Assembly: GCF_020149765.1 (NCBI RefSeq)
Contig: NZ_CP083809.1
Span: 3,844,001 to 3,908,000 of the forward strand
Reading direction: 5' to 3'
From: Pantoea agglomerans
Lineage (GTDB): Bacteria; Pseudomonadota; Gammaproteobacteria; Enterobacterales; Enterobacteriaceae
Length of the DNA stretch: 64,000 nucleotides
The stretch's first letter is position 1; every line of letters begins with the position of its first letter. The position numbers were made by a program, and so were the translations under genes. Positions 18,425-30,087 of the stretch are shown here, in pieces. The notes beneath the pieces were generated by a model, which had not been told where the DNA came from, did not search any database, and was given only the letters and a program-made list of their open reading frames with translations.

Positions 18425-19165
18425 TCAGAGATCGCCGCGCCAGTGATAGCGCAAATATTTAATCAGTTTTAGCTGGCGACGCAGCCGGCTGGGCTGTCGA
18501 ATCAGGCGATAGAGCCATTCCAGCCCCAGACGCTGCCAAATCTTCGGCGCGCGCTTCACATGGCCGGTAAACACATCGTAGGTTCCGCCTACGCCCATAT
18601 AGAGCGCGTGCGGCCAGCGCGCGCGGCAGTCGCGCATTAACAGCTCCTGCCGCGGCGAGCCCAGCGCGACGGTCACGATACGCGCACCGCTGGCGGCGAT
18701 GCGGGTAAAAAGCGCATCGCCATCGGCAGGCGCAAAATAACCATCCTGCGCGCCGACGATATTCACATTCCACTGCCGACGCAGCTTATCGCAGGTCTCG
18801 TCCAGCACCGCCTGACGCCCGCCGATCAAAAACACCGGCGTCCCCTGCCGACCGGCGCGCTCCATTAACGCCTCCCACAAGTCAGCGCCCGCAATGCGCT
18901 GCACCTGGGCCTGGGGGTACTTTTTACGCACGGAGCGCACAATGCTGATGCCGTCGGGATATTTGAATTCCGCCTCCTGCAGCAGCGCGCGCAGCCCGTC
19001 GTCGCGCTCCGCCGTCAGCATCTTTTCGGCATTAATCGCCACCAGGGTTCCGCTGCGCACCGCTTCGCCCGGCAGCAGAAAGTCCACAAACGCGGACATC
19101 GTGTCGAAACCATAAAGCGACACGCCGCGGATCTCATACTGCGGCGCTTCCGGTAACCTTGTCAT
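18425..19165 (-). CDS. wecG: UDP-ManNAcA transferase WecG (ECA lipid II synthesis)
   Basis: A 246-residue GT26-family (WecG/TagA) glycosyltransferase that adds N-acetylmannosaminuronic acid to GlcNAc-PP-undecaprenol, giving ECA lipid II. The block [42 protein letters not shown] is nearly identical to E. coli (same length). Also seen are [19 protein letters not shown] and the C-terminal [29 protein letters not shown]. Last gene of the ECA cluster, 34 bp after wzyE. yifK, which separates wecG from argX in E. coli, is absent here. Confidence 0.97.
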   Translation of the reverse strand: MTRLPEAPQYEIRGVSLYGFDTMSAFVDFLLPGEAVRSGTLVAINAEKMLTAERDDGLRALLQEAEFKYPDGISIVRSVRKKYPQAQVQRIAGADLWEALMERAGRQGTPVFLIGGRQAVLDETCDKLRRQWNVNIVGAQDGYFAPADGDALFTRIAASGARIVTVALGSPRQELLMRDCRARWPHALYMGVGGTYDVFTGHVKRAPKIWQRLGLEWLYRLIRQPSRLRRQLKLIKYLRYHWRGDL

Positions 19166-19199
19166 GGTTGAGTTCTGTCTTCCTGTTATGTCAGAGGCG

Positions 19200-20543
19200 T
19201 TAAGTGGGGCTATGCAAAGCCTGAGCGCTGCGACGACGAATCAGCCCGGCGCGATCCAGCAGCCAGTAAAGCATTTTCGCCACGCCGAGGCAGGCCAGAA
19301 AAATCAAAGCAAAAAAGACCACGCGCGAGCCGAACGCGTCCAGCCCCTCGCGCGCCAGCACAATCATATTAAACACCGCGCCAAAGCAGAAACTCTGCAT
19401 AATCGCGCCGCTGTAGCGGTTGTCGGCGTCGCGCCCGCGCAGATAGAGCGTATCGAAACCTTTGATAATCAACCCGACCGCCACCGCGCCCGGCATGATA
19501 AACCAGACGCCGCCCATCACGATCAGCGACCCCAGCAGCGTAGGCGAAATAGCCAGGCCTGAATGATTGTTCAGTACTTCCCAGGTAAAGTAGTTGGCGC
19601 TGTTGAGCACCATCGACGGCCTGCCCGGCCACAGCCAGCCAGGAATATAGACATAAAAGTCGCGCCAGATAGGTGCCAGTCCCTGAAACTCGATCTTCGA
19701 ATAGTTCTCCAGCAGCAGCGCCAGATTCTCCCAGGGCGAAAAGGTATCGCGCGTCAGGTAAAGAAAGGTGTAAACCGCCTCTTCGCCGAATACGTTGAGG
19801 TTATAGCGCCGCAGCGCTAGCCAGAACATGCCGCCTATCGCCAGCACGCCCGCTGCCGCCAGCATCCACAGGCTGATCCAGCCGCGCGTAATGCCGATAA
19901 ACAGGAACAGGGCGAACGCGATAATAATATTGGCGCGCGTGCCGCCAACCAGCGCGTAGGTCAGCAGGCCGAACGCCACCGTGACCACCAGAAACAGCAG
20001 CCAGTTGCGCTGCGTAGGCCGCAGGAAATAGAGAATCAGCATCGCCGGGATAAAGAAATAGAAAAAGCGCTTCAGCGCCACGCCGGAGACTTCGCTGGAA
20101 AAAATCTGGTTATAGGCGGTCAGCCGGAACAGCAAAAAGCCGTTGTTCAGGAAAAACACCGTTACCGTGCCGATCGCCACCAGCGCCAGCAGCACGCAGG
20201 TCAGGTGCGTCTCAACGCGGTTCATCTGCAGCCAGGGTCTGGCGCGCGGCACCGCCGCAGGACGCAACCGCACCTTATAGCTGACGTAATAGATGGCGTA
20301 GAACGCCGTTGCCGACAGCAGCGCCTGCAACAGATATTCCGGCGGTCTTACCTCAACGTTAAAGCGGAACGCCAGCACGCTGGTCAACGGAAAACCGAAA
20401 TAGAAGGTCAGTAAAAACAGCAGGGTAAAAAAGAGGTGAAAGTTAAAGCGTACGCGCCTGAACTCTCGCCACGTCAGCGTCAGAATAAAACCCAGCGACA
20501 GCAGATAAACCACCAGCAGACCGCTGAACTGCATGAGGTTCAT
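19200..20543 (-). CDS. wzyE: ECA polymerase WzyE
   Basis: A 447-residue inner membrane polymerase with about eleven membrane segments that links ECA trisaccharide units on the periplasmic side; chain length is set by WzzE. It begins [30 protein letters not shown], with [13 protein letters not shown] and the large loop region [16 protein letters not shown] and [10 protein letters not shown] conserved. Length is close to E. coli (450). Its start overlaps the wecF stop by four bases. Confidence 0.96.
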   Translation of the reverse strand: MNLMQFSGLLVVYLLSLGFILTLTWREFRRVRFNFHLFFTLLFLLTFYFGFPLTSVLAFRFNVEVRPPEYLLQALLSATAFYAIYYVSYKVRLRPAAVPRARPWLQMNRVETHLTCVLLALVAIGTVTVFFLNNGFLLFRLTAYNQIFSSEVSGVALKRFFYFFIPAMLILYFLRPTQRNWLLFLVVTVAFGLLTYALVGGTRANIIIAFALFLFIGITRGWISLWMLAAAGVLAIGGMFWLALRRYNLNVFGEEAVYTFLYLTRDTFSPWENLALLLENYSKIEFQGLAPIWRDFYVYIPGWLWPGRPSMVLNSANYFTWEVLNNHSGLAISPTLLGSLIVMGGVWFIMPGAVAVGLIIKGFDTLYLRGRDADNRYSGAIMQSFCFGAVFNMIVLAREGLDAFGSRVVFFALIFLACLGVAKMLYWLLDRAGLIRRRSAQALHSPT

Positions 20544-21607
20544 AAGGACTCCCTTTCACATTGGCGCAGCGCCTCGCGCCAGCCCGCCACATAGCCCGGC
20601 GCGAAAAAGGCGATAGCCTGTTTATTACAGCTCGCCAGCTGCCGACGCGCTTCCGCTACGCTCTCGCGATCCAGCGCATCGCCGCTAAACAGCACCGGTA
20701 GCCCCTGCTCGCTGATATCGCGCCAGAACGGGTTGCGCCGGTTCAGCACAAAAGGCACGTTGGCCTGAATCAGCAGACAGAGCGTTCCGATGCCCTGCTG
20801 GCGTTCGAACATAAAATAACCTAAATGGCAGCGGGCGAGCAGCGCTAAATAGTCATCAAAGGCGAGATTGCTGCGCAGCAGCTCCACCTGCCCGTCAGGA
20901 AACAGCGCGGCAGCGGCCGTCGCCACCTCGTTAATGTAGGCCTCGTTGTTCGGCGGATAGCCCAGCGGCACCAGGATGCGGATTTCCGCGCCAAACTGCG
21001 CGCGAATCGCTTTAAGCCCCTCGATATGAAGATTGCTGGCGTCGCCGGAGTTGCCCAGCAGCACAGTAAAGCGCGCATCCGGCGCGCTTTGCGGCGCGGC
21101 GGCGGGCATCCTCGTGGGAAAATAGAGCAGCGCGCCAGGCACGCGCAGATGGCGCTGCTGGTAATGGTGTAAATCGCCGCGGGTAGCGAAAACCCGCGCG
21201 ACGCGCCCCTGCGCGATGCGGCGCAGCAGATAGAACAGGCGAAACTTCAGGCTGCGCGACTCTTCGTAAAGATCGGCGCCCCAGACGTGCCAGTCGATCT
21301 GGCTGGGGCGGATCTTACCGCTCAGCAGTGCCAGCCAGATGCCCGGATTAAACTGTCCATGGCAGAAAAAGCGCTGCTCGCGATTTTTTGCCCGCGCGAC
21401 CAGCGCCTGCGCCAGCGCCTTTTTTGACGCGAAGGTCTCAATATTGAGATGGCTAAAGGCGGCGAGCGCGGCAGGCTGCTGCGTCACCACCATAAAATGG
21501 CGCGGCCGATCGACAGGCAGCTCAACGCTCAACACATCGTTAAAAAAGCGCAGCACCGTCTGATTGTGATGGGGGATATCCGATCCCAGAACGTGGATTA
21601 ACGTCAT
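20540..21607 (-). CDS. wecF: TDP-Fuc4NAc:lipid II transferase WecF
   Basis: A 355-residue GT56-family glycosyltransferase that transfers 4-acetamido-4,6-dideoxygalactose to lipid II, making ECA lipid III. It starts [23 protein letters not shown], with conserved [23 protein letters not shown] and [15 protein letters not shown] segments. Peripheral membrane protein on the cytoplasmic side. It overlaps the neighbouring genes by four bases at both ends, indicating tight translational coupling. Confidence 0.96.
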   Translation of the reverse strand: MTLIHVLGSDIPHHNQTVLRFFNDVLSVELPVDRPRHFMVVTQQPAALAAFSHLNIETFASKKALAQALVARAKNREQRFFCHGQFNPGIWLALLSGKIRPSQIDWHVWGADLYEESRSLKFRLFYLLRRIAQGRVARVFATRGDLHHYQQRHLRVPGALLYFPTRMPAAAPQSAPDARFTVLLGNSGDASNLHIEGLKAIRAQFGAEIRILVPLGYPPNNEAYINEVATAAAALFPDGQVELLRSNLAFDDYLALLARCHLGYFMFERQQGIGTLCLLIQANVPFVLNRRNPFWRDISEQGLPVLFSGDALDRESVAEARRQLASCNKQAIAFFAPGYVAGWREALRQCERESL

Positions 21608-22854
21608 TTTTTTCGGTAATAAACCATAAAAGCGCCGCAGCAGAGCGCAAAATAAAGGAGATAGGTCGCCATATAGGCCTGCGCCGCGCCGGTCACGCCC
21701 GACAGCGGGATCAGCCAGCGCGAAAAGAGCGTCAGCAGCGCGAACTGGCTAATTTCGGCCAGAATATAGAAGCGCAGCGACGCCTTAGCAATCACCAGAT
21801 AACCGAAAACATAGGCGCCGACCTTGAACACATCGCCGCAGAGCTGCCAGACAAAGAGATCGCGCATGGCGTGAAAGGCCGGCGAGAACAGCAGCCAGAT
21901 CGCCACATCGCGCAACAGCCAGACGCAGAAACCGATCGCCGCCACGGCGGGCAAGACAAAGCGCAGCGCGCGCATAATCTCACGCGCGATATCGCGTTTC
22001 TGCTCCAGCCGCGCCAGCGTCGGCAGCAGCCAGACGCTGAAGGTCGCGGTGATAAACTGCAGCCAGGCGTCGGAGATGCTGGTCACGGCCTGCCACAGGC
22101 CGACCTGCGCCCAGCCGTCGTGCTGTGCCAGCAGGTTGCGCATCATGATCCACGCCACCGGCAGCGTCACCGAGGTAATCAGCGCCATCAGGGTGAATTT
22201 CGCCAGGCTGCGCGCCAGCTCCGGCTGCCACTGCGGCTTCAGCCAGGCGAGCGGCAGCGGCACGCGTCGCTTTAGCAGAATAAACGCCGGAACGGCCACC
22301 AGCGCAGGCACCAGCGCAAATCCCACCAGCGCACCCGCATAGCCGCCAGTCCACCAGCACAGCACATATGCCGCGACGCCGATAAGGCTACCGACGATCA
22401 GCGCCAGCGCGTTGCCGCGCGCGTCGCGGTAGCCTTTCAGCAGCGCCAGCGCCAGGTTGGCCCAGGCGATGCCGAACTGCAGGAAAGCGACGATGCGCAC
22501 CACATTCTCAAAGCGCGTATGGCCAAACAGCGCCTGGCTAATCGGCGCGGCGGCCAGCAGAAAAATTAGCGCCAGCAGCGTGGAAAAGCCCAGCACCATC
22601 GCCGATGCGGTGCCTGTCAGCGCGCGCAGCTGCTCTGGCTGATGCTGATACTTAGCAACAAAGGTCGTGACGCCATTGAAAATGCCCGCGCCGGCCAGCA
22701 CGCCGAGCACGGTAATCAGCTGGCGAAAGTTGCCCGCCTGCCCTACCCCTTCCGGGCCGAAACTCACCGCCAGCAGCTTTACCACCAGCAGACCGGCAGC
22801 GATTTTCACCAGCGTGGACGATGCCGTCCACACCGACGCTTTTGCCAGCGACAT
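21604..22854 (-). CDS. wzxE: ECA lipid III flippase WzxE
   Basis: A 416-residue polytopic membrane protein of the MOP/PST superfamily that flips the undecaprenyl-linked ECA trisaccharide to the periplasm. It begins [45 protein letters not shown], typical of WzxE, with about twelve hydrophobic segments. The start codon shares one base with the wecE stop (TGATG). Confidence 0.96.
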   Translation of the reverse strand: MSLAKASVWTASSTLVKIAAGLLVVKLLAVSFGPEGVGQAGNFRQLITVLGVLAGAGIFNGVTTFVAKYQHQPEQLRALTGTASAMVLGFSTLLALIFLLAAAPISQALFGHTRFENVVRIVAFLQFGIAWANLALALLKGYRDARGNALALIVGSLIGVAAYVLCWWTGGYAGALVGFALVPALVAVPAFILLKRRVPLPLAWLKPQWQPELARSLAKFTLMALITSVTLPVAWIMMRNLLAQHDGWAQVGLWQAVTSISDAWLQFITATFSVWLLPTLARLEQKRDIAREIMRALRFVLPAVAAIGFCVWLLRDVAIWLLFSPAFHAMRDLFVWQLCGDVFKVGAYVFGYLVIAKASLRFYILAEISQFALLTLFSRWLIPLSGVTGAAQAYMATYLLYFALCCGAFMVYYRKK

Positions 22855-23984
22855 CAGGCGAAGAAGCTCAGTAAGGAACTGATAACCGTCTTCTGGTTAT
22901 TGTCCGTCAGGTTATAAAACAGCGGCAGGCGCAGCAGACGCTCGCTCTCAGCCGTGGTGAACCGGTCTTCACCCTGGAAGCGGCCGAAGCGTTCACCGGC
23001 GGGCGAGCTGTGCAGCGGGATGTAGTGGAAAACCGTCAGGATCTCCGCCTCTTTCATCCAGCTAATCAGCGCCTGCCGATCGTCGCTGTCGCGCAGTTTG
23101 ATATAGAACATATGCGCGTTGTGTTCGCAGTGGGCGGGCAGCGACGGCAGCTGGATGCGCCCTTGCGCCGCCAGCGGCTGCAGCGCGTCGTAATAGCGCT
23201 GCCACAGGCGTAAACGCTGCTGATTGATACGCTCGGCCGCCTCAAGCTGCGCCCACAGATAGGCCGCCTGCAGATCCGCCATCAGATAGCTCGAACCGAT
23301 ATCGCGCCAGGTGTACTTATCCACCTGGCCGCGGAAAAACTGGCTGCGGTTGGTGCCCTTCTCGCGGATGATTTCGGCGCGCTCTACCAGCGCCGCATCG
23401 TTGATCAGGGTCGCGCCGCCTTCGCCGCCCGCCGTGTAGTTCTTGGTTTCATGGAAGCTGAAGCAGCCGATGTGGCCGATAGTGCCCAGCGCGCGCCCCT
23501 TGTAGCGCGACATCACGCCCTGCGCCGCATCCTCAATAACCCAGAGCTGATGTTTCGCCGCCAGCGCCATGATGGCGTCCATTTCACAGGCCACGCCCGC
23601 GTAGTGTACCGGCACGATGGCGCGCGTTTTCTCGGTGATCGCCGCTTCGATTTTGCTTTCGTCAATATTGAGCGTATCTGGACGGATATCCACAAAGACG
23701 ATGGTCGCGCCACGCAGCACAAAGGCGTTGGCGGTAGAGACAAAGGTGTAGCTCGGCATAATGACTTCATCGCCGGGCTGCAGATCGATCAGCAGCGCCG
23801 CCATCTCCAGCGAAGCGGTGCAGGAGGGCGTCAGCAGCACTTTTTTGCTGCCGAAGCGCTGCTCCATCCACTGCTGACAGCGTCGGGTAAAGCCGCCGTC
23901 GCCGCACAGCTTGCCGCTCGCCATCGCCGACTGCATATATTCAAGTTCGCTGCCGACAACCGGCGGCGCGTTAAATGGGATCAT
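22854..23984 (-). CDS. wecE: dTDP-4-amino-4,6-dideoxygalactose transaminase WecE (RffA)
   Basis: A 376-residue PLP-dependent aminotransferase of the DegT/DnrJ/EryC1 family (E. coli length 376). It converts dTDP-4-keto-6-deoxyglucose to dTDP-4-amino-4,6-dideoxygalactose. The PLP lysine is in SFHETKNYTAGGEGG, and PGDEVIMPSYTFVSTANAF and VPVHYAGVACEMD are conserved. The true start is ATG at 23984 ([13 protein letters not shown]); a longer open frame upstream lies inside wecD and is not used. It overlaps the end of wecD by 14 bp. Confidence 0.97.
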   Translation of the reverse strand: MIPFNAPPVVGSELEYMQSAMASGKLCGDGGFTRRCQQWMEQRFGSKKVLLTPSCTASLEMAALLIDLQPGDEVIMPSYTFVSTANAFVLRGATIVFVDIRPDTLNIDESKIEAAITEKTRAIVPVHYAGVACEMDAIMALAAKHQLWVIEDAAQGVMSRYKGRALGTIGHIGCFSFHETKNYTAGGEGGATLINDAALVERAEIIREKGTNRSQFFRGQVDKYTWRDIGSSYLMADLQAAYLWAQLEAAERINQQRLRLWQRYYDALQPLAAQGRIQLPSLPAHCEHNAHMFYIKLRDSDDRQALISWMKEAEILTVFHYIPLHSSPAGERFGRFQGEDRFTTAESERLLRLPLFYNLTDNNQKTVISSLLSFFA

Positions 23985-24678
23985 GACCTTTCCTGTAGAA
24001 CCAGTAAGCGGTGCTTTCCAGCCGGGCACCGCTGCGTAAATAGAGTCGCATCGCCGACAGGTTGCTGAGCTGCGTCGCGACGCGCAGACGGCCGAGCTGG
24101 CGCACCCGTCCCCAGTCCGCGCCTGCCAGCAGCAGCCGCTGCCCGACGCCCTTGCCCTGCGCATGCGGCAGCACGCCCAGCAGCCCGACCCGCACTTCGC
24201 CTTCCGTCTCGCGCAGCGAGATAAAGCCGAGCGGCGCACCCGCCTCGTCGCTGGCGATCAGACACTGATGATCAAAGGTGCCGCGCACCGCGTTTTCAAT
24301 CCACTGGGCATAAAAGCGCGCGCTGGCGTCCGCGTCGAACCAGGGCGCGCGAAAGCGGCTGCGCACGAAGATCTGCGACGCCGCCGCGCGCAGCGCGTCG
24401 ATTTGCGCCTCGCGCGCGATGCGGATGCCGCTCTGCCGTTCGGTGCGCTTAATATTGATGGCCAGGTCCGCCTCCCCCTCCGCCAGCTGGAAGCCCCGCT
24501 GACAAAGGGCGTCAATCGCCTCAAGCCGGTCGGCGGGCACTTTGATCTGCCAGAGATCGGCTGGATGGCGCAGCGCCTCATCCAGCGGCCGATCGCCGTC
24601 CAGATCGAGCCGCGCCGTGGCACGGTTGAAAAAGGCGCTTTCCCACGCCAGTGGACTAATACTGACGCGGACGGGCAT
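23971..24678 (-). CDS. wecD: dTDP-fucosamine acetyltransferase WecD (RffC)
   Basis: A 235-residue GNAT-fold acetyltransferase that acetylates dTDP-4-amino-4,6-dideoxygalactose to TDP-Fuc4NAc. Conserved stretches are [34 protein letters not shown], the acetyl-CoA-binding motif [16 protein letters not shown] and [19 protein letters not shown]. It is eleven residues longer than the E. coli protein, mainly at the C-terminus (KGHDPI) where it overlaps wecE. Confidence 0.95.
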   Translation of the reverse strand: MPVRVSISPLAWESAFFNRATARLDLDGDRPLDEALRHPADLWQIKVPADRLEAIDALCQRGFQLAEGEADLAINIKRTERQSGIRIAREAQIDALRAAASQIFVRSRFRAPWFDADASARFYAQWIENAVRGTFDHQCLIASDEAGAPLGFISLRETEGEVRVGLLGVLPHAQGKGVGQRLLLAGADWGRVRQLGRLRVATQLSNLSAMRLYLRSGARLESTAYWFYRKGHDPI

Positions 24679-25537
24679 GTAAGAGATCCAGCAGATACTG
24701 GCCGTAGCCGGTTTTCGTTAAGGCTTCGCCGGCGGCGCGCAGTCGCTCGTCGCTCAGCCAGCCGTTACGCCAGGCGATCTCCTCCAGACAGGCGACTTTG
24801 AAACCCTGACGCTTCTCCACCGTCTGGACAAAGGTACTGGCCTCAATCAGGCTGTCGTGCGTGCCGGTATCGAGCCAGGCGAACCCTCGGCCTAACAGCT
24901 CAACAGAAAGCTGACCGCGCGCCAGATACATTTGGTTGATGGCGGTAATTTCCAGCTCGCCGCGCGCAGAAGGCTTCACCTGCTTTGCAAACTCGACGAC
25001 CTGATTATCGTAAAAATAGAGGCCGGTTACCGCCCAGCGCGATTTCGGCGCGCTGGGTTTCTCTTCGATAGAGATCGCGTTGAAGGCGTCGTCAAACTCC
25101 ACGACGCCAAACCGTTCGGGATCCATCACCTGATAGCCAAACACCGTCGCGCCTTGCTCGCGTGCGGCGACTTTCTTCAGCTTAGGACTAAAGCCCTGGC
25201 CGAAATAGAGGTTGTCGCCCAGCACCAGGCAGCAGCTATCGCCGTCGATAAAACGCTCGCCGATAATAAACGCCTGCGCCAGACCGTCCGGGCTTGGCTG
25301 CACCGCATAGCTGATATGGATACCGAACTCACTGCCGTCGCCCAGCAGGCGCACAAAATGATCGCGATCGTCCGGCGTGGTGATAAGCAGAATATCGCGG
25401 ATGCCTGCCAGCATCAGCACTGACAGCGGATAGTAGATCATCGGCTTGTCGTACACGGGCAGCAGCTGCTTAGAAATGGCTCGCGTAATGGGATGCAGAC
25501 GCGTGCCGGAACCGCCTGCCAGAATAATACCTTTCAT
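24656..25537 (-). CDS. rffH: Glucose-1-phosphate thymidylyltransferase RffH
   Basis: A 293-residue nucleotidyltransferase (E. coli length) making dTDP-glucose from glucose-1-phosphate and dTTP. The signature is [18 protein letters not shown], with [28 protein letters not shown] and [10 protein letters not shown]. The start at 25537 is chosen over a longer frame reaching into rffG because it gives the nucleotide-binding N-terminus. First step toward TDP-Fuc4NAc. A paralogue (rmlA) often exists in O-antigen clusters, but the ECA context fixes this one as rffH. Confidence 0.96.
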   Translation of the reverse strand: MKGIILAGGSGTRLHPITRAISKQLLPVYDKPMIYYPLSVLMLAGIRDILLITTPDDRDHFVRLLGDGSEFGIHISYAVQPSPDGLAQAFIIGERFIDGDSCCLVLGDNLYFGQGFSPKLKKVAAREQGATVFGYQVMDPERFGVVEFDDAFNAISIEEKPSAPKSRWAVTGLYFYDNQVVEFAKQVKPSARGELEITAINQMYLARGQLSVELLGRGFAWLDTGTHDSLIEASTFVQTVEKRQGFKVACLEEIAWRNGWLSDERLRAAGEALTKTGYGQYLLDLLHARPRQY

Positions 25538-25559
25538 CGCTTCCGCTCCTCCGACGCCT

Positions 25560-26639
25560 TCATGAACGCGACGCAGCCAGGCCCAGCCGCTCGCCGCGAT
25601 AACGCCCGTCCAGAATAGACTGCCACCATGCCTGATTTTCCAGATACCAGCGCACGGTTTTACGCATTCCGCTGTCAAATGTCTCTTCGGGCGTCCAGCC
25701 CAGCTCGCGCGCAATTTTACTGGCGTCGATAGCATAACGCTGATCGTGCCCGGGGCGATCCGCCACGAAAGTAATCAAATCGCGGTAGTGCGCCAGGCCA
25801 GCGGCTTTACGCTCTGGCGCCAGTTGCTCCAGCAAATCGCAGATGGTGTGCACCACGTCAATATTGCGCTGCTCATTATGGCCGCCGATATTGTAGGTTT
25901 CGCCCACCTTGCCGCTGCTTACCACGCGATAGAGCGCGCGCGCATGATCCTCAACATAGAGCCAGTCGCGGATCTGCTCGCCGTTGCCGTAAACAGGCAG
26001 CGGCTTGCCCGCCAGCGCATTGATGATGGTGAGCGGGATCAGCTTTTCCGGGAAATGGCAGGGGCCATAATTGTTCGAGCAGTTGGTGACGATAACCGGC
26101 AGGCCATAGGTACGCAGCCAGGCGCGCACCAGATGATCGCTGCTGGCTTTGGTCGCTGAATAAGGACTGCTCGGCGCATAGGGAGTGGTTTCGGTAAAAA
26201 ACGCCGCTGGGTCCTGCAAATCGCCAAACACTTCGTCGGTGGAGATATGGTGGAAGATAAAGCTCTCGCGCCGCGCCGGCTCAAGTCCACTCCAGTAGCT
26301 ACGCGCCGCCTCCAGCAGCTGATAGGTGCCGACAATATTGGTTTCGACGAAGGCGATGGGGCCGTCAATAGAGCGGTCAACGTGGCTTTCCGCCGCCAGA
26401 TGCATAACGCAGTCGGGCTGATAGCGCGCGAAAACGGCGTCCAGCGCCGGGCGATCGCATATATCCACCTGCTCGAAAGCGAAGCGCGCGTCCTGCATAA
26501 CGCTCGCCAGCGAGGCGAGATTGCCCGCATAGCTGAGCTTGTCGACCACAACGATGCGGTGATCCGTCTCTTCGATAAGAAAACGCACCAGCGCCGAGCC
26601 GATAAAACCTGCGCCGCCGGTGATTAAGAACTGTTTCAC
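25560..26639 (-). CDS. rffG: dTDP-glucose 4,6-dehydratase RffG
   Basis: A 359-residue extended short-chain dehydrogenase/reductase. The NAD-binding motif is [14 protein letters not shown] at the N-terminus. [11 protein letters not shown] carries the catalytic Thr-Asp-Glu and YSATKASSD the Tyr-x3-Lys pair. It makes dTDP-4-keto-6-deoxyglucose, which WecE then aminates. Its start overlaps the wecC stop by four bases; rffH starts 22 bp after its end. Confidence 0.97.
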   Translation of the reverse strand: MKQFLITGGAGFIGSALVRFLIEETDHRIVVVDKLSYAGNLASLASVMQDARFAFEQVDICDRPALDAVFARYQPDCVMHLAAESHVDRSIDGPIAFVETNIVGTYQLLEAARSYWSGLEPARRESFIFHHISTDEVFGDLQDPAAFFTETTPYAPSSPYSATKASSDHLVRAWLRTYGLPVIVTNCSNNYGPCHFPEKLIPLTIINALAGKPLPVYGNGEQIRDWLYVEDHARALYRVVSSGKVGETYNIGGHNEQRNIDVVHTICDLLEQLAPERKAAGLAHYRDLITFVADRPGHDQRYAIDASKIARELGWTPEETFDSGMRKTVRWYLENQAWWQSILDGRYRGERLGLAASRS

Positions 26640-27895
26640 CGCCAGACTCCCCGCGTATCCACAATCCAGCTTTGGGTAACCTGCGACGCCTCAACGGCGC
26701 GGAAATGATCGTGGTCCACCAGCATCACCAGCACATCGGCCTGCGCCAGCGCCTGCTCGCGAGATACCAGCGTGGCTTTATCGCCGAGCGCGGCCGGCAG
26801 CGCGTTGATATGCGGCTCCACGACCCAGTTCTGGCCGCGATGCCATTCGGCGATCATCTGCGCCACCTGCATCGCCGGGCTTTCACGCAGATCGTCGATA
26901 TTGGGTTTAAACGCCAGCCCGAAGCAGGCGATCACAATCTCGTCGGCGCGCTTGCCGCTTTCGGTCAGACAGTCGGCCAGCGCCGCTTTAACCTGGCTGA
27001 GCACCCAGTGCGGCTTGCTGTCGTTCACTTCCCGCGCGGTGCGGATCAGGCGCGCCAGCGACGGATTTTGCGCCACGATAAACCAGGGATCGACCGCAAT
27101 ACAGTGTCCGCCGACGCCAGGCCCCGGCTGCAGGATATTAACGCGCGGATGACGGTTCGCCAGCGCGATCAGTTCCCAGACGTTAATCCCCTGATCGGCG
27201 CAAATCAGCGACAGCTCATTGGCGAAAGCGATATTAACGTCGCGGAAGCTGTTTTCCGTCAGCTTGCACAGTTCCGCCGTGCGCGCGTTAGTTTCCACGC
27301 ATTCGCCCTGCAGAAAAATATGGTAGAGCGCACTGGCCTGCGCCGAGCAGGCGGGCGTCATGCCGCCAATCACGCGGTCGTTGTGAATCAGCTCCTGCAT
27401 AATTTTGCCCGGCAGCACGCGCTCCGGACAGTAGGCGATAAAGATATCGGGCGTGCCGCCGTGCTGCGGGAAGCGCAGATCCGGACGCGTGACCGCCAGC
27501 CACTCCGCCATCTGCTCCGTGGTGCCGACCGGCGAGGTGGACTCCAGAATCACCAGGTCGCCCTTTTTCAGCACCGGCGCGATCGATTCCGCCGCCGCCT
27601 TCACAAAGCGCAAATCGGGCTGATGATCCGCCATAAAGGGGGTCGGCACGGCGATCAGGAAAGCATCGGCCGCTTCGGGCTGCGTGGTGGCGCGCAGATA
27701 ACCCTGGGCGACAGCGTCGTGGACCACTTTATCCAGCGCGGGTTCGACGATATGGATCGCGCCACGATTAATGGTTTCTACCGCGTGAGCGTTGATATCG
27801 ACCCCCACGACGTTTCTCTTTTGCGACGCAAAAACGGCTGCGGTCGGCAGCCCAATATAGCCCAGCCCAATCACGGAAATGGTGTCAAAACTCAT
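26636..27895 (-). CDS. wecC: UDP-N-acetyl-D-mannosamine dehydrogenase WecC
   Basis: A 419-residue NAD-dependent dehydrogenase that oxidises UDP-ManNAc twice to UDP-ManNAcA. Visible are the Rossmann motif [16 protein letters not shown], the central [22 protein letters not shown] helix, the catalytic Cys region [15 protein letters not shown], and the C-terminal UDP-binding block [18 protein letters not shown]. Coupled by four-base overlaps with wecB and rffG. Confidence 0.97.
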   Translation of the reverse strand: MSFDTISVIGLGYIGLPTAAVFASQKRNVVGVDINAHAVETINRGAIHIVEPALDKVVHDAVAQGYLRATTQPEAADAFLIAVPTPFMADHQPDLRFVKAAAESIAPVLKKGDLVILESTSPVGTTEQMAEWLAVTRPDLRFPQHGGTPDIFIAYCPERVLPGKIMQELIHNDRVIGGMTPACSAQASALYHIFLQGECVETNARTAELCKLTENSFRDVNIAFANELSLICADQGINVWELIALANRHPRVNILQPGPGVGGHCIAVDPWFIVAQNPSLARLIRTAREVNDSKPHWVLSQVKAALADCLTESGKRADEIVIACFGLAFKPNIDDLRESPAMQVAQMIAEWHRGQNWVVEPHINALPAALGDKATLVSREQALAQADVLVMLVDHDHFRAVEASQVTQSWIVDTRGVWR

Positions 27896-29022
27896 AGGTC
27901 AACTCGGGTATCTTTTAAGGCTTGTAGAATACGCTGACAGGCGTTGCCGTCGCCGTAAGGGTTATGCGCGCGGCTCATGGTTTGCCACGCCGCTTCGTCG
28001 GTCAGCAGCAGGCCGACTTCGGCCACGATTTTTTCCACGTCGGTGCCGACCAGCTTCACGGTGCCGGCATCCACCGCTTCAGGCCGTTCGGTCGCGTCGC
28101 GCATCACCAGTACGGGTTTGCCCAGCGAGGGCGCCTCTTCCTGAATGCCGCCGGAATCGGTAAGGATCAGCCAGGCCCGGTTCATCAGCCAGACGAAAGG
28201 CAGATACTCCTGCGGCTCGATCAGCACGATATTGTCGATGCCGCTGAGGATGCGATTAACCGGCTCGCTGACGTTGGGGTTAAGGTGTACCGGATAGACG
28301 ATCTGCGCGTCGGGATGCTGACGGGCGATGCGCGCCAGCGCGCTGCAGATACGCTCAAAGCCTTCGCCAAAGCTCTCGCGCCGATGGCCGGTAACCAGCA
28401 CCAGCTTCTTCTCGCTGTCGAGGAAGGGATAGCATCCGGCGAGCTGCGCGTTAAGGCCGGGATCGGCGATAACCCGATCGCGCACCCACAGCAGCGCGTC
28501 GATCACCGTATTGCCGGTGACGAAGATGCGCGCGTCAGGCAAATTTTCCGCCAGCAGATTCTGGCGCGAGCGTTCGGTTGGCGTAAAGTGCAACCGGGCA
28601 AGATGGCCGGTCAGCTTGCGGTTGCCCTCTTCCGGCCACGGCGACGTCAAATCGCCGGTGCGCAGCCCCGCCTCAACATGACCGACCGGGATCTGGTGGT
28701 AAAACGCCGCCAGGCTGGCGGCAAGGGTAGTGGTGGTATCGCCGTGCACCAGCACGATGTCAGGTTTAAAGTCGAGCAGCACGGTTTTCATGCCCTGCAA
28801 AATGCGGCAGGTGATCTCCGTTAACCCCTGCTCAGGACGCATGACGTTCAGGTCGTAATCTGGCTGCAGCGCAAAGAGCCGCAGCACCTGATCGAGCATT
28901 TCGCGGTGCTGCGCCGTAACGCACAGGCGAGAGTCAAACGCAGGATCCTGCGCCAGCGCCTGCACCAGCGGCGCCATTTTTATCGCCTCCGGGCGGGTCC
29001 CGAATACTGTTAGCACTTTCAC
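27892..29022 (-). CDS. wecB: UDP-N-acetylglucosamine 2-epimerase WecB
   Basis: A 376-residue epimerase (E. coli length) converting UDP-GlcNAc to UDP-ManNAc. Conserved segments are [54 protein letters not shown] and [35 protein letters not shown]. The start is a GTG at 29022 that overlaps the wzzE stop (GTGA); a longer frame upstream lies in wzzE and is not used. Confidence 0.97.
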   Translation of the reverse strand: MKVLTVFGTRPEAIKMAPLVQALAQDPAFDSRLCVTAQHREMLDQVLRLFALQPDYDLNVMRPEQGLTEITCRILQGMKTVLLDFKPDIVLVHGDTTTTLAASLAAFYHQIPVGHVEAGLRTGDLTSPWPEEGNRKLTGHLARLHFTPTERSRQNLLAENLPDARIFVTGNTVIDALLWVRDRVIADPGLNAQLAGCYPFLDSEKKLVLVTGHRRESFGEGFERICSALARIARQHPDAQIVYPVHLNPNVSEPVNRILSGIDNIVLIEPQEYLPFVWLMNRAWLILTDSGGIQEEAPSLGKPVLVMRDATERPEAVDAGTVKLVGTDVEKIVAEVGLLLTDEAAWQTMSRAHNPYGDGNACQRILQALKDTRVDL

Positions 29023-30074
29023 GCGGTTTCTCTCGCTGGTCTGACGGAGGAACGACGCGCCAGCGCCACGCCAGCGCCCGTTAATGCGCCTAACGCGCCC
29101 CACATAACCATCATAAACAGGCGACGCGGGCTGTCGCGCGAAACCGGCTCTTCCGGCGTACGCAGGTAGCGGTAGGTCTGGAAGGTTCGGTTCAACGTCG
29201 GGCCGGCGCTCAGGGTGGTAAGCATCGCCCTGTTCTGATCATAGCTGATATCGTAGCTCGGTCCGGTTGCCTGCAGGGTTTCCAGCTGCGCCTGCAGCTG
29301 CGGCTCGCCCAGCAGAAAGAGGTCGCTGTCGGCGATCGGTTCGCGCGCGTCGCGCGAGCGGTTTTCATGAATGCCCTGCTGGCTGGCGACCTTAAGCGCC
29401 TGCTGCAGACGGTGCTGCTGGCGCTGGAAAACGGCGTTCGCCACATCCTCCTGGCGTTTTACCTGCGCCTGCAGCTGCTCGCTGCGCGCCTGCCAGGCAC
29501 CTTTCAGCTCGCCGTTAAGGTGGCGCGCCGCGCGCTCGCTGGCAAAGGCGATATACTGGCGCAGCAGATTGTTAGCGTCCCCGGCGGTTTCCGCGATGAG
29601 CTTAACGCTGTCGCGCGAATTGTGCGCCGCGTCGGCGGGCAAAAACTGGATATTGGCGACCATATCGTCCAGCAGCGCGGCGTCGTTATGGGCGTTGCCT
29701 GAGCGGCGGCTTTTGTAATATTCCGTCTGCTGCCAGAAGTCGCGGCGCGTATCCCAGGCGCCCAGCTGCATAATAAATTCCTGATAGACCTCATCCATAA
29801 TGGTCGGCGAGGGCGCCGCCAGATTGAGCGTGTTGTTGCGCACGTCGAGATTATTCAGAAATTGCTCCTGCGCATAATAGTCGCCGAGCATATTCACCGT
29901 GGGACGATCGGTGATCGCCGTGGTGCTCCACGCCTGTTTCATCAGCAGTGAAGCCAGCCACGCAACCAGCGCGAAAAGCAGCGCCAGGCCGATAATCCAG
30001 CGCTTGCCGCGCCATAAGGTGCAGCCCAGGCCGCTAATATCCAGTTCGTTATCTGCAACCTCAGAGGTCATCAC
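29019..30074 (-). CDS. wzzE: ECA chain-length regulator WzzE
   Basis: A 351-residue polysaccharide co-polymerase. One membrane helix lies near the N-terminus ([21 protein letters not shown], about residues 30-50) and one near the C-terminus ([20 protein letters not shown]). Between them is a periplasmic domain with long coiled helices ([23 protein letters not shown]). It sets the modal length of ECA chains made by WzyE. The first or second Met may be the true start. Confidence 0.95.
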   Translation of the reverse strand: MMTSEVADNELDISGLGCTLWRGKRWIIGLALLFALVAWLASLLMKQAWSTTAITDRPTVNMLGDYYAQEQFLNNLDVRNNTLNLAAPSPTIMDEVYQEFIMQLGAWDTRRDFWQQTEYYKSRRSGNAHNDAALLDDMVANIQFLPADAAHNSRDSVKLIAETAGDANNLLRQYIAFASERAARHLNGELKGAWQARSEQLQAQVKRQEDVANAVFQRQQHRLQQALKVASQQGIHENRSRDAREPIADSDLFLLGEPQLQAQLETLQATGPSYDISYDQNRAMLTTLSAGPTLNRTFQTYRYLRTPEEPVSRDSPRRLFMMVMWGALGALTGAGVALARRSSVRPARETA

Positions 30075-30087
30075 AAGGCAATCCTTA

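Noticed and set aside
23985..24239. Longer N-terminus for WecE reaching back into wecD
   Set aside because: It is the out-of-frame reading of wecD; the ATG at 23984 gives the conserved [11 protein letters not shown] start and E. coli length.
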